The position numbers were made by a program, and so were the translations under genes. From positions 1 to 45,554 of the forward strand of contig JFHB01000232.1 in assembly GCA_000729835.1 (NCBI GenBank): a DNA stretch of 45,554 nt, in the 5' to 3' direction. This document shows positions 23,961-37,600 of this stretch, one piece after another. The notes beneath the pieces are model-generated. The model was given only the letters and a program-made list of their open reading frames with translations, was not told where the DNA came from and ran no database searches. Numbering within the stretch: position 1 is the stretch's first letter; every line of letters starts with the position of its first letter. This DNA is from Atkinsonella hypoxylon (lineage: Eukaryota > Ascomycota > Sordariomycetes > Hypocreales > Clavicipitaceae).

Positions 23961-24149
23961 GAGACTATAGTATTAGCTTTTATAAAAGCTATAATAAGTT
24001 ATATATCTTAGTAAAGTTATAGGTAAATTATAAAGATTAAATAATATTATTAATCTTCTTATAGCTTCTACGCTCTTCTTTAGGTATTATTAGTAAATAA
24101 ACTTCTATTATATACTTTAGATAACATTATAGTAAAAGGTTTACTTTAG

Positions 24150-27100
24150 CGTTATTATCCTTAAAATTCTCTTTTTAGTACAGCTATAATATATAGTCCT
24201 TAAAAACTATTTAATCTAATATATTATACTAAGTATTAGTAGGCTGCAATTTATTAGTATCTTGCTTAAAGTTACTAATATCTTTACTATACTAAGCAGT
24301 ATATTATAGAGTATAGAGCTATTTATTAGCAGTAGAAGTCTACTATCTCTCTAGATTAAGCCTAAACTTCTTAATATAATCCCTAGAAATAGTTTTATTA
24401 AGCACTATACTATCTAGAGTCTCTAAACAGTAAGCGCTAGTAACTTTCGCTTAGCTATACACTTTAAAAGAACTATTCTATTATATTACTAACTTCTTCT
24501 TTATTAATATATCTATAACCCTTTATATATTATATATAAGGACTAGATCTCTTAGAACTAATTAATCTTTCTTCTTTTATAATAATATCTTTTAGTTTTA
24601 GTTTATTTAATTAGCTAAGTATTACCTAAATATAAAGACTTTTATATAAGCTTTTTAGATATTTACTTCCTTTTGTTTTAGCATTTTAACTCTTACTTTA
24701 AAGAGATTCTATATTGTTATAACTTCTAACTAATTAATTAACCTTTAAGTAGGAAATTTAACTTCTAAAGAAAGAATAAGCTTTTAACTATAAATTAAGT
24801 AGAAAGTAGATTTACTATATAACGCTTATATAGCTATATAGTCTACTAATAGTGCTTTATTTAGTAATTTAAACTACTTTCTATTAAAACCTTCTATCTT
24901 TAAAAAAGTAAATATAAGCGTTTAATAACTAGCTTTAATAGGTAAATTAGCTTTTAAATTGTACACTAATATCTTAATCCCTTTAATTTTAATAGCTTTA
25001 ACTGCTTTTTTAAGATTTCTATATATTTCTAGCTTTTTATTAAAAACTAGAAATTAAAAAACTCTAAATTATATAATTAGTTTTATTAAGAACTTCTAAA
25101 TAGCTATAATATTAGTATACTATATAGAGTACGCTTCTACCTATTTAGTAAGGTTATATCTTACTTCTAGAAGGTACTTAAAACTATAATTAAGTAGTAT
25201 ATATTAGGTGTTAATATATATCTTACTTATTAAGTTGCCTAAAGCTACTAATATTAATAATTCTTTAGGCCTTTAAGGAGCAAACTTTTAGTATACTTTA
25301 TAATAGAAAATTATTACTTAAACTATATTCTAAAGTTCTTTCTAAAAGTACTTAATTCTAGCTACTTAAAATATAACTTCTATACCTTTATAACTTATTT
25401 ACTTATATAAAGCCTTAATAATTTTCTTCTATTATATTAGATCTTTAATAACTAGAGTAGAACTCTTTATTATACTAGTTAGTCTCTTCTATAATAGGCC
25501 TTTATCTAAGAAGTATTACTTAGCACTTATATAAAGTTGCTTATACTTACTCTTATTTAGATTAAATAGTCTTTATAACGTTAAAAGGAAATCTATAATT
25601 TATTAAGTTCTAGAAGTATAGTATACTCTATTATATAGCTAGATCTTATTAACGTTAAGCTATAGGTTAATAAAATCTTTAATATCCCCTTTAGCTGCTT
25701 AATTTAATGTATTAAAAGGTCTACCTTCTTTATATAATAAAGCATTAGCTATTTTATTCTTTTCTCCTAGAATATACTTAGCTGTAAAATTAAATAGTAT
25801 AATATAACTAATCTATTATATAATAAGTGCACTTAAGACGTTATTAATAGCGCTATTAAGCTAATATATAAGCACTTAAGAATTAGTCTTTAGAGTAAAA
25901 GGAACTCTATAGAGATAAATTTATAGCCTTCTTAATATATAAATAATAGCTCTATATTTCTGCTTTATTCTATTATACTTAATTTCTAAATTGCTTTAAT
26001 ATCTACTTTTATATTATATAGAGTGTTATTGCCTATTAATAATTTACATTAAAACTGCTCTTTATCCTTTTAAGCTTACATTAACTATTAATATAATTTC
26101 TTTAGTGCCTAGGCTAAGATTAATTATTATAAGAACTAGTGTAGTTATTATTATATACTTAAGGACCTCTATAGCGTTCTTTTAGTTTAGTTCTTAAGTT
26201 TACTTAGTACTCTTCTTAAGTAAGATTACAAAAGGCTTAGCTTTTATAGAGTAATACTATATCTAGATATAATAACAGCCTATAAGCTTAAGAAAGAATT
26301 TAACCTTAAAAACATTTTTATACTCTATTTACTCTAGAATCTTTATTACTTTTACTTCTAAAGGTTTTCTTCTATTAATACTATATATAAATTTAACAAT
26401 CTCTATAGTCTTTTAGTATAGCTTTAATTTTATAGTAAATATAGTGTAACTAGCTAGCTTAATATTAATAAGGACTTTATTAATATTAATTAAATATTCT
26501 ATAATATATCTTTATATATTAAGCAATACTTTCTCTCTATTATAAGTAGTAGTAAGGCCTTTTACTGTAATATTATTTAAGAAAGGCTTATAAGTGTAAG
26601 GAATTAAGTTAAAAAGAATTCTCTTTACTATTTAAATAAATTAAGTAATAGAGTTAGTTGCTCTTTAAGGAAGTATATAAAGCTATAAAAGCTCTATTAC
26701 TGTTAAAATTATTGTTAAGTCCTTACTTTCCTCTATAAGTAGCACTTAGTTATAGTTTAACAGTAAATTAATAACTAAAAGTATTTTATATATTCTAAAT
26801 TCTTTGCTAAAAGCCTTTACTTCTTCTAGAATATAGGTATTCTATATTGTAATCTTATTGTAGGCTATTGTAGATAGCACTAGCTATATCCCTTTATCCT
26901 TCTTTATTACTAAAAAGTAAGGGTTTCTATAAGATCTATAACTCTCTTCTAATAACCTATACTTAAGCTTCTTTTTTAATAAATTAACTAGTCTCTATTA
27001 TAGGCTAATAGATATTAGTATTAATTTTGCTTTCTAAGCTCTATAAGTAATAGTATAAATAACTTAAGGTAGTGTAACTAGGGAATTAATCTTTTTATAC

Positions 27101-28080
27101 TCTAATAAGTTTTATACTAGTACTACCTTTTAGTTATAAAGAATTTCCTTAAAAACATTAACTTCTTCTACTATTAAATATTCTTATACTTATTTAACTA
27201 TTTAATCTAAGCGCTCTTTTATTATTTAGAATCCTTAGGGTCTTTTACTAAATCTTTCTATAATATATTTAGTGTATTTTTCTAATTTATTTAAGTATAC
27301 TTTTACCTCTTTTTACTTCTTCTATTTCTACTTAAGGTCTCTATTAAGCGTAAACTTATCTAAAGAAATATTGTCTTTTAGTAGAATCTTATTAGCTTTC
27401 TACTTATATAATATATTTACCTTTAGATTAATTAGTTATAATTGCCTTAAGGGCTAAATCTCCTTTATAGCCTCTTTAAGTTAGCTTCTATACTAGTTAG
27501 CTATTCCCTTTATTATAAAGTTAATAATAGCTATACCTTTATTCTCTATTATAGGCACTAGCTCTTTATTATTGTTTAACTTAGCTTTAAGACTCTCTTT
27601 AACTATTTAATTATAAACTAAATCCTTAAATAACTTATTAATTAAGATTAGATTAACGCTAATAGCTATTGCTTTATTTATTATAGTCTTCTATTTAACA
27701 CTTCTAGTAACCCTTAAGACTAATATAACATTACTAAAATAGCACTTTAAGAGAAGCTTACCTCCTTTATTACTATACTTAAAGGTAACTTTAGCTATAT
27801 ATATAAAAGGCATTTTAAGGATTAATTATATATATAAAGACTTTAGTGTAATATAAAAGTAAATTAGCGTTTAGATGTTTTTAAGGTATAGCTTTATTAT
27901 TACTTCTCTTAATATTATAAGCTTATATAATATAAAAGATATAGTAGTAGTCTTTTACTTTATTAGAGTTATTTTTAAATTAAGCTCTTTAATAAGGTTC
28001 TTAGTAATAATATTCTTTTATAAACTATAATCTATAAAACTATTAATAAGTAAAGAGTTTAAGCTTTTAAGTTATACTTA
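24150..28080 (-). pseudogene. A4 gypsy pol (protease, RT, RNase H, integrase), broken
   Basis: From high to low coordinates: protease active-site region near 28030-28032 (the Asp codon is kept, but the next two residues, probably Cys-Gly, now read Tyr-Ser) followed by an ITKNLIKELNL-like stretch; RT from about 27060, with a SYRNPYFLVIKK-like start; an ATNSIT stretch near 26640; the catalytic motif at 26572-26583 reading Phe-Leu-Asn-Asn where FLDD is expected, followed by VKG; RNase H at about 25740-26180 ending with NKIANAL near 25741-25760, the counterpart of HTAADGLSR; integrase at about 24500-25600 with a stretch matching LTGWVEAYPLR near 25130-25160 and a downstream LEVKFPT-like section. 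The FLDD...VKG form is typical of one group of ascomycete gypsy elements. Stops throughout show it is dead. Confidence 0.85.
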
Positions 28081-30890
28081 AAGGTAAGGTAAGTTCTATA
28101 AATAGCTTATAATTGCTTTTAGCTTTAAAATACTATTTAATTCTTTAATATAAAGCGCATTTATCTATAGATTTACAATAAACTTCTTCTCTTTAATATA
28201 ATTTCCTATATATTCTTATATAATGTTCTATAAATCCTTCTAGATGCTACTAGGCAGCTATCTTATGCATTTATTAGTAATATCTTCCTTATTGTCTTCT
28301 ATTGCCTTTTTAACTATAGTAGATATTGTCTTAATAATATTAATTAATTAATCTTTCTGCTCCTTAACTCTTTACCTCTTCCTTAAAATAGAATATAGAG
28401 GTATAACTTTAGCACTTATTCTATTAATATAACGGACTTTATTAACACTATTTACTTATATTAGGTATTTATTCTCTATTACTTCTATAAGTATAAGTAT
28501 TAGTTAGTATAGATCTTATAAGCTAACTTTAATCTTTTTCTAAAAAATATCTTTAAATAATTACATAAGAAGCTATACTTTTATATCTATAGAGCTATTT
28601 TCTTTAGCTTTTTTTCCTTTCCTTTTAGCTTAGTTTTCTAAAGCTTCTTTTTACTTAGTAAAGTGTTATATCTCTACAGTATAGACTCTAAAGGGCTAGG
28701 CTATAATTCTCTCCTTAATTAGTATATAAAGAGTTCTTTTAGGTTTATATCCCTTTATCTTAAACGTTAAAGTTACTATAGTACTATTAGTAAAGTCCCT
28801 CTTAAGAATAGCTTTTAATAGAATATATATTAGGTAATAATTAGAAATATTAATCTTATTAAAGATTTAATCTAATATCTCTCTCTCTTTCTTACTAAGC
28901 TTTTAATAGTTTAACGTTTTTCTACTAAATTCTTTAACTTAAGAACAATACTATTTTATAATATAGTAGTTAAAACAATTAACTTAAAACACTATAAGCC
29001 TATAAAGATAACTTTTTATACTAAAGAAGCTTTATATAAGAATAAATAGCACTAAATTATTTAATCTTACTATTAAAATGCTTACTCTTTAATTATACTT
29101 TATAAAGCTAATCTTATTGTTATACTAGTAAAACTAGCATTAATTTATATAATAACCTTCCTTACTACAGTAATAGCAGTAATACTGCTTTATATAGCTT
29201 CTAGTTATATAGGTTCTAAAGCTTTAGGCATTATTATATATATTAACAGCATTAATATATATATTCTGCCTTTTCTTCTTCTTTTTTCTAAATTTCTCTT
29301 TAAAAAGCTTTATAATATTTATCTTTAAAACTACTTACTTTATAAGTATAATCTTTATATCTTTAAACTTCTAGGTTAAATTATTTATTTAATCTTTTAC
29401 TTCTAAAATAAGCTATATAATTTCTTTAGCTTTATAACTAAAATTACTTATACTATAATACTTAAGACTTCTTCTGCCTAAAGGTATATAAAAGTAGTTC
29501 TTTCTATTGTTATAAAGTCTAGAATTATAGTCTTCTAGCTTTATTCTAGCTTATATATACTAGCTAAGCTGCTCTAATAACTCTCTATAGAGTATTGCAA
29601 TAAACTTAGCTTTAGTAACTTTTATTTAATCTATAAAGCTAGTAAGTATAGCATCTAGTAAGGCCTTATAAATATAATTAAACTAAGCAGTTACACTACA
29701 CTATATATAGAGCTTAGCGCTAATTATAGCAGCTTAATGCTCTTAAAGCTAATAGAGAGTGTCTTTTATAGTCCTTAAATAGTTTCTTTTTAGGTCTTTA
29801 AGCTTTTTATTAGCTTACTTCTTTTAATCCTAAGAAGTAGCTTTATACTAAAGTAAAAGCTACTTTTTAGCTTCTTTCTAATTATATAAGGTATAAATAA
29901 CCTTTATATACTTATAGATTAATAGGTTAATATAATAAATAAATATCTTTTATTAGTTTTCCTTTAGAATAAATAAGGTTTCTATCTTTAGCTTAAAGCT
30001 AGTTAAGTAATTAAAGATATTTTCTTCCTTAAATTAATATATATTAAACTTCTTATTAAAGGTAGCCTAAGCTTACTGCTTTCTAATAGCTTTACCTATA
30101 GCCTTAGTAAAAGCCTTATAAAGTATAGCTATAGCACTACTAGTACTAGCCTTTTTATTTTAAGTATTTAATTCTATTGTAATCTTAGGTTTTAAAACAA
30201 CTTTTTTAGAAGATTTACTAGATTAACTAGAGCTAATATTAGCTACTTTAAATATAAAGCTTATACTTTTCTTTAAAGAATATAGAATACTAAACTTATA
30301 TAAATAACTAGTAAAATAGCTTAATATAGAAAGTAGGTGTAAAAAGAATAATTAATCTTACTTAATAGAAAGAGTGTAATATATATAATTCTCTATATTA
30401 GCTATACTTTTAATACTCTTACCTTTTGCTTCTATAGTTATATAAGCTCTTAACGCTAAGATATAAAAGCTAAGAACTTAATTACTAATAATAGTAAATA
30501 TAAAGATAACTACTAAAATAAGAATAAAAGAGAAATTTTTCTTTATAATTAAATAATTATAACGTTTAAAGGACCTAAAAACTTCCTTTTTGCTATATTA
30601 AAGCTATCTTAGCTAAGGGCAAAATAGAGGTTAGATAGGCTAGCTAGTATTTACAATATAGCAATTGTTTTTAACTAAGCTTAGCCCTTTTTAGCTTAAA
30701 AAAGCTATAGAAATTTTCTTTTTCTCTTAATTAAATAATCCCTTATAATATAGAGCTTTTATCCCTATAATTTCCTTTTTTCTTATATTAGCAATATTTA
30801 AGCTAAAGTACTTTTCTATTTTTAATACTTAGTAGCTTTTTCTTCTTTCTTTTAGGATCTCTATAAAAAACCTTTTAATTATATAATGCA
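28081..30890 (-). pseudogene. A4 gag-like region and gag-pol junction, broken
   Basis: Homologous from about 29070 onward to A1 35-1880. The minus strand shows partly coherent frames, including a Ser/Lys-rich section near 30190-30260. A possible remnant of a Cys-rich knuckle lies near 28940-28980 but is not convincing. The identification rests on position between the 5' LTR and protease. The part from 28081 to about 28950 holds nothing I can name. Confidence 0.45.
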
Positions 30891-30926
30891 CTTTAATTAA
30901 AATAAGTCCTTAGTAAAGCCTCTATT

Positions 30927-31410
30927 TTTATTGCCTTAAAACTAAACCTCTAAATAACTATATAGCTTACACTAAAGTAGGTAATAATATAGTGTACATT
31001 AAGATTAAAGAGAATTAGTAAAGAGTAAGATATTTATTAGTATATACTATTAAATAATAGTAGGTAAGAAGATTAAATAGTTAAAAAAGGCAGAAATAAA
31101 ATATTAATTGCAGCTTAGAAGATATATATACACAAAAGGGAGCTAAATATATTAAAGAGTTAGAGAAAGCGTTAGTGTTAGTAAAGTAATGTTTCTTAAG
31201 TATTAAGTGCTGTAAATTAAAGCAGGCTAAAAGATATTAATTAATTGAAAAGAGCAAAAGCTAAAAAGAGCTAGCAGAAGCTGCTTGTGCACTTTCTTTC
31301 TTAAACTATTTAGACATCTAGGCAATGCGCACTCTTATAGAGAAAATCTGTATGTGGCATCCCTTGCAAAGCTAATATAAGAGCGCAAGGGGGTAACCCC
31401 GCCGCGACAC
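30927..31410 (-). repeat. A4 5' LTR (484 bp)
   Basis: TTTATTGCC to GCGACAC. The inner (left) end is heavily TA-converted, while the last 110 bases (about 31300-31410) retain TGTGGCATCCC, GCGCAAGGGGG and CCCCGCCGCG words that are lost in the inner ends of the 3' LTRs. Confidence 0.92.
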
Positions 31411-33784
31411 AGTATCTTCTTAAAGGTAGCTAAGGTTAAAGCCTATAGTCTTAGCTTTTTTAATAACTATATACTTATTTATAAAACTAAGCTTATTTAC
31501 TGCTATTGCGTATAGAACTATTATAACTCTATTAGCACCTTTACAGTAGTTATAAGACTAATTAATAAAGTTATTAGTTATAACCTAGTTATAAAGGCGC
31601 AGTTTAAACTTATTCTTTAACGTTTAAGTAATTCTATAGTTGCTATACTAAGTGTAAAGTATATTGTATAAGCTGTTGCTAATAAGATTAATTAGAAAAT
31701 ACTTAACTAGATAATAAAGCGTTTATATTAAGAAGAATAAATAGGTATATCTATATTCCTAGTTACTCTTCTGCTTATAATATAGTACTAAAATTGCCTA
31801 GAATAGGTATAGATACTAAAGGAGCTATAAAGTTTATACTTAACTATAAACTGTAGCTTTAAACCTTTTAATTCTACCCTTAAGCTTAGTGTTAAAGTAA
31901 TAATAGTATCTCTTTAAGCAATTAAAGATAAAATAGGTCTAGTAATTATTAAAGAAAAGAAAGCTAGTAATAAGCCTTTATCTACTTATTTTGTTATATA
32001 AGGCAGAAGAGTTATAGCTTATATTATAATAGTAGAAAATAAGTTAAAACCTATCTTTAATTCTATATACCTTTTAACCTATAAGCCTTATAATCTTACT
32101 TTAGTTTATCTTTTCTATATTAATTACAAAAGACTCCTTAAAAATAACTATTATATACTTAATTCTATAAGTAATAATCCTTACTATAGCAGTAAGCTAG
32201 AATTAATCTAACTATTTACAATAAGTCTTTTGCTTAAAGAACTTTATTAGAAAGCTATAAATATTATTAAGATAATTAAACTAGATTACTAAACTTTAGC
32301 TAGGCTATATTAATTCTATAAGCCTAAAGTTATCTAAATTGTAATTCTAATAAAGTAATAGGCTAAAAGAAGGCTACTTAAAACGTTACTAAAAAAGAGG
32401 TAGCTAGCGCTTATAGAGCTTTTTAAGAGGTAAATCTACTTAATCTTACTCTTCTATACAAAAGAAATTGCTAACTAGCTTATAGACCTACACTATAATA
32501 TAGTATATTAGTAGGTTCCTTAACGTTTTAAAGTAATATATTTATCTCTTATATATAACTCTAAAGCTAGTCTTAGAAATAGGTTCTTAGTATTTATTTT
32601 CTATCTTAATAGTAGAGATTAAATAGCTTTTAAAAAATTAAAGGTAAAAAAGAGCTTAAGTAAATGCTTATAATAAAAACATTATAAGAATAAAGGAATA
32701 AAGAGAGAGAGAGTAGAAATATAGGCTATATTATAGTTAGTATTATTTTAATAAATCCTTAGTTAATAGTTATCTATAATTATTATAATTTAGTAAAGGC
32801 TAATAGTAAATATATACTAAGACTTTAATAGCTGTAAACTTATTAAGTAATTTATAATATTCTCTTTAACTAATTACATTTATCTTTTTTCTTTCTTCTT
32901 ATAACTACTTTCTTATATAGCCTCTTTCTTATTATCTTTATTAGCACCTTTAATTATTTAATTATAGCTAAAAAGCTTCCTTAAAACCATAAGAATTTTA
33001 TAAATATATAGAATATTATTAGTAGAAAAATCCCTTTTACTACTCTTTCTTACTAAGTTACTTTCTCTTAAAATACTTAGATAAATATCTTTCCTTTAAT
33101 AACGCTTATTAATATAGTAAGTCTTTTATAAAAAAGCTTTTAATTAGACTTCTATTCTCTTTTTATACTAATAAACCTTACCTCTTTAGTATAAATTTAC
33201 CTTTAAGCTTTAAGTCTATAGAGGTAATAATATTAGTGCTAGTAAATACTTAATATACACTAAAGTTACTTTTTAATAGAATTCTATACTTAATATACCT
33301 CTAAGAGCTATTAAATTCTTTTACAATTAAAATCTTAAGGCTTAGTTTATTAATAGCACTATAAGAGAAAGCTCTCTTTTATATAAGGTTGTACTAGAAT
33401 TAAACGTTAAGAACTTTATGTTTATTCTAACTAAAATAGCTTATTCTTATAGATATTTCTATTATACACTTACTAACTGTTAAGAGCGCTATAAAGCTCT
33501 TTTAATCTTATTCTTTAGCAAAAAAAACAGTGCATTTTACTTCTATTGCACTAATATATATCTTTAGATAGTTACCTTATTTAGGGAATATATTTACTTT
33601 CTATTCTATAGCTATACCTCTCTTAAGGATGTCTATAGCAGCTTATATAGCAATTACGTCTAAAGTAGCTTTACTGCTGTAAGCTATAAGTAGCAATTTA
33701 CAAAAGGTTATAGTAACTATAGTTAGATTTACTATAATGCTCCTTTTATAATATTCTAGGGTAAAGACTAAGTAGATTAACTAT
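31411..33784. other. A3 unassigned 3' region, second part
   Basis: Continues A3 after A4 and aligns with about 21196-23570 of A4. It contains the same plus-strand open stretch (near 31985-32210), a GA run near 32702-32712 and no recognised gene. It ends at ACTAT (33780-33784), the target duplicated by B2. Confidence 0.5.
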
Positions 33785-34479
33785 TATTGAAAATAATAGG
33801 GATTACAGGACTAGATATCTAAGAGGGTAGTGGTCTCTTAGATTTAGCACCTGTAATTGCTCCTAGCAATTATCACGTAGTGGAAGCAGCAGCGGCCTAA
33901 ATTAAGCTGTAGTGTATAGTATAGATTACGTAGAGGCAATAGATAACTGTAATAGTAGTATCTTTATATTGAGAGCGCTGTAACGAACTTAGTGAGAGTA
34001 GGATCTTAAATCTTTCTAGTCCCTTATAGACTCTTTAACTATATTAGCGAGCTATAGTCGCTAGAAGGGGCTTGTAGGCTACTTTATAATTTCCGTAAAA
34101 AGATTTACTATATAAAAACAAAAAAATCGACTTACAGCTATATAAACAAGAAACCTATATATATAATTTAACAAATTCCACTAATAGTAAACAACCCTTA
34201 TAAGCAACTCTATCCAACAATTATACTATTAAATAGCCCTAATTCTTAGCTTTTAAATAATATACTTCTTAAATTTCTACTATTACTAGTTGTAGAGAAA
34301 AACGCTGTTAAAGCTAACTATAGGTTAGGCAACTTTACCTTAGTTAAATCTAGATGTTTTGCATCTAGTAACAGCGATATCTCTACTAAAAATCAACGTA
34401 ACAAGACCTAATAAGGGTTACGTAATAGAGCAACTAGTAGGCATAAAAATAGGCTATATAGGGTAGCTTATTTTTAACA
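33785..34479 (-). repeat. B2 3' LTR (695 bp)
   Basis: Compared with the 5' LTR (40954-41648), its outer left end keeps ATTACAGG, TATCACG and GTGGAAG, where the 5' LTR has TA forms. Its inner right end has TACGTAA where the 5' LTR keeps CACGTGA. Confidence 0.94.
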
Positions 34480-34489
34480 CTCCCTCTAG
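34480..34489 (-). promoter_or_regulatory. Polypurine tract of B2
   Basis: CTCCCTCTAG reads CTAGAGGGAG on the minus strand, directly next to the 3' LTR, identical to B1. Confidence 0.78.
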
Positions 34490-34649
34490 AAATGTAAGAA
34501 GTAACTAGTTCTATAAGCAACTTAGCTCCTTTAAAGGATATCTAAGTTAGAATTAACTAACGAAATACAGTACTAATAACAGAACTAAATAATATAACTA
34601 ATAACATAACTAATTCCAGCAATTCTAGGGTAGTTATAGTTGAATATAA

Positions 34650-37600
34650 CTAGTTATTGTTAATTGTTTTTATTGTTTTCGATTTTTAACTGTTTTTTGT
34701 TACTTTTCGATTTTTTGAGTGTTTTTGTTGCTTTTATAAGCTAACTAGAAAGCTCTAGTAACTTAATGAATTGTTGATGCTTTTGAATAGCAAGAGGCTT
34801 AGTTAGGCTATCTGCTAGCATCTAATTTGTATTAATATAACTAACCTTAGCTATACCTTTACGAATCTTTTCCCTAATGTAGTTAAACTTCAAAAGGGTG
34901 TGCTTAGTCCTACTATATAACGTTAGGTTGTAAGCAGTAACTATAGCGCCTTAATTATTACACCTAATAGGAATAGAAGGGGTTAAAGGCAGCTTTATCT
35001 CCTTAAAAAGGCTGTAGAGCCACTCTAATTCCCTAATAGCTTTAGATAATGCATTAGATTCTGCTTCTAAAGTGGAAAGAGCAATAGTACTAGCTTTCTT
35101 CGATTTCCAGCTAATAGGTCCACTAGCTAGCTTATATAGATAAGTATAGGTTGATTTAGAAGAGACTTTATTACCAGCAAAATCGCTATTGCAATAACTA
35201 AGGAGGGTCTTAAGTACTTCTTTAGAGCTAGAAGCTTTAGAAGAAGACCCTAGTGGTATAGAATGCTTATAAATAATAGTAAAGCTTCTAGTACCACTTA
35301 AGTACCTTAGGAGGTGCTTAGAGGCGTTTAGGTGCTCTATATAGGGCTTAGCTAGGAAGGTTAATAGCCACTGAACAGAAAAAGCAATATCAGCCCTAGT
35401 TAGCAACATTAGGTACATTATAGTGCCTATTATGCTCTAATAAAGCTTATAATTGGATTTTAAGAGGAGTTTTATAACTAGTTGCTTTAGAATTCCTAGC
35501 TGTATAGGGATAGAAGCTGGCTTAGCATCTAGCATTTTGAATCTTTCTAGGGCTTTAAGGATGTATTAAGATTAATGGATTTTAATAGATCTTTTAGACC
35601 TATTATAGGTGATTTAAACGCCTAGGAAGAATTCTGCTGGTCCTCTATCTTCTATTGGATAAGCTTAATTTAGTAGCTTTTTAAGCTTATTAATGTATTG
35701 TAAATCAGGCCTAATTAGAAGACAGTTATCTATATAAGTAGCAATATATGTAGATGTAGCTGGGTTATAAAAGACTGCTGGGTCTGATATAAGAGGTTTA
35801 AATCTATGCTTTTAAAGTAATTCTGTTAGAATTTGCTGCTATTCTCTAGGACTTTACTTTAGACTATAGAGGGATTTTTCTAGCTTAATTACTTGCTCTT
35901 TAGAGGGCTTATAATTACAGCTTTTTAGTAGCTTAGCTACTAATAGCGTTACTTCTGTAAATTCAACGAATCTATTTAGGATTTCTATATAAATAGCTTC
36001 CTTTAGCTTGCTATTTAAAAACGCTCCTATAAAGTCGATTTACTTAACTTCCTAGTTATTAAAAGCTGCAAGAGCTAATAATATACGCTAGCTAGGAGGA
36101 ATACTAGTTGCAGTAAAGGTCTTTAGATAGTCTTAACCTTCTATTTGCATAAATCCCTTAGCAATAAGGCGGGCCTTATATTTAATAGGATTATTTTCTT
36201 TATCCTTTTTAAGCCTATAAATAAGCCTATTCTTTAGAACTCTTCGACCCTTAGGTACTTAGTCTTTCCCTATAAATTTAAAGGTTCCAGCAGCTAATAG
36301 CTGCTTAAATTCACTATAGGTAGCTTCTATCTAATGCTGCTTAGCAGAGCTTTTTAGGGCTTGCTTCTACGTGTTAAGAAGTTCATCCTTATTACTATTA
36401 GAAGTAATAGCTGCTTTAGTCCTTGCCTTAAAGCATAGATCCTTGATTAAGGAAAATATATCTCCATCTAAATCTATAGCATCAGCATTAATAGATTCAG
36501 CTTCAGCTTCTATAGGTTCTATATTAGCCTGAGGGGCTTCTATAGATATAGGGGCTTTAGGGACCTCTATAGCTTCTATAGGGTTGCTTGGTAGAAGAGC
36601 TTGATCTATAGGTTCTAGTGGATAATTCGGCACATCTAGATAACTAGGATAAGGATACTTAGGAGTATAATTATCCACTAATTGCTGCTGGTTATTGATT
36701 TCTCCCTCTAAAGGATTATCCACTATAGAACTAATAGGAACCTTAGGGATGCCCTATAAAATAGGACCTATTCCTTCTATAATTTTAACGAAGCTAGTCT
36801 TTATAACAGCTTGTTTAGAGGGGATATATATTAGATATACATTAGAACCTAGTGTAGCTAAAAGTCTACTAGGAATAGTTCTTTTAGCTAGCTTCTGCAA
36901 CCTAGATTGTTGTTCTAAAGGAATTAGAACTTCGCAATAGGAGCCTATAGCCCTTATTTTAGTAAAATTAGGCTTATAGGTCTTAGAAGGCTCCAAATTA
37001 GCTAGATATAGCTGTTTAGGACTTAGTAGTTTAGTACTATTCGCAGTAGTATTAACTAAATTCACTATAGCAGGAAGGATATAAGACTATAGATACAGAG
37101 GTAATTGTAACTACTATAGGGTAGCACGCAAACAGTCTAGAAGTACCCTTATAGCTCTCTCTATTAGCTTATTCTGTTTGTAAATATAGAGGTAAGAGGT
37201 GCTAAAGCAAATACCCTTAGAAGATAGCTAAGCTTACAACCTAGTATTAATTTCTGTACTACTATTAAAATAAAGGTGTTTAGGGTAGCAGTTATACTAG
37301 TTCTTTAATTCCTTAAAGAAGCCTTTAATATAGCTATAGAGAGTAGAACCCTCTTTATTAGCTAGATTAAAAGACTACTTATACTGTAATTTTCTATTAA
37401 TTAGAAAAAGAACTAAAGGCCTTTTGTTGTGCAGTATAGGCTCTATTTTAACGGTATCTCCCTCTATAATATCTAAATATCTAGGGGGGTTAGGAATAGT
37501 ATGCTTGCTAGGTCTTCTAACAGCTTTAGCTTAGTTGCAAGCTAGGCAGTTAAAATCCTTTTCCTTGATTTTTATAAAATCAGGAATACCTTTAGTAATA

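Larger units (their letters stand above)
19672..31410 (-). mobile_element. A4: complete Ty3/gypsy element, 11,739 bp
   Basis: Two 484 bp LTRs bound 10.8 kb of internal sequence, and AGTAT flanks both ends (19667-19671 and 31411-31415). Order on the minus strand is 5' LTR, gag-like region, protease, RT, RNase H, integrase, about 3.8 kb unassigned, 3' LTR. RT before RNase H before integrase is the Ty3/gypsy order. It is long for a fungal gypsy element. All coding is destroyed by RIP. Confidence 0.93.

Noticed and set aside
26240..26275. A YLDD-like reverse transcriptase motif on the minus strand
   Set aside because: The frame does not fit. The aligned RT places the catalytic motif at 26572-26583 (FLNN), and this stretch falls in the later connection region.
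27272..27457. Plus-strand frame of 61 codons rich in Phe, Tyr and Leu
   Set aside because: It is antisense to the region just upstream of RT in A4 and has no conserved counterpart or recognised domain.
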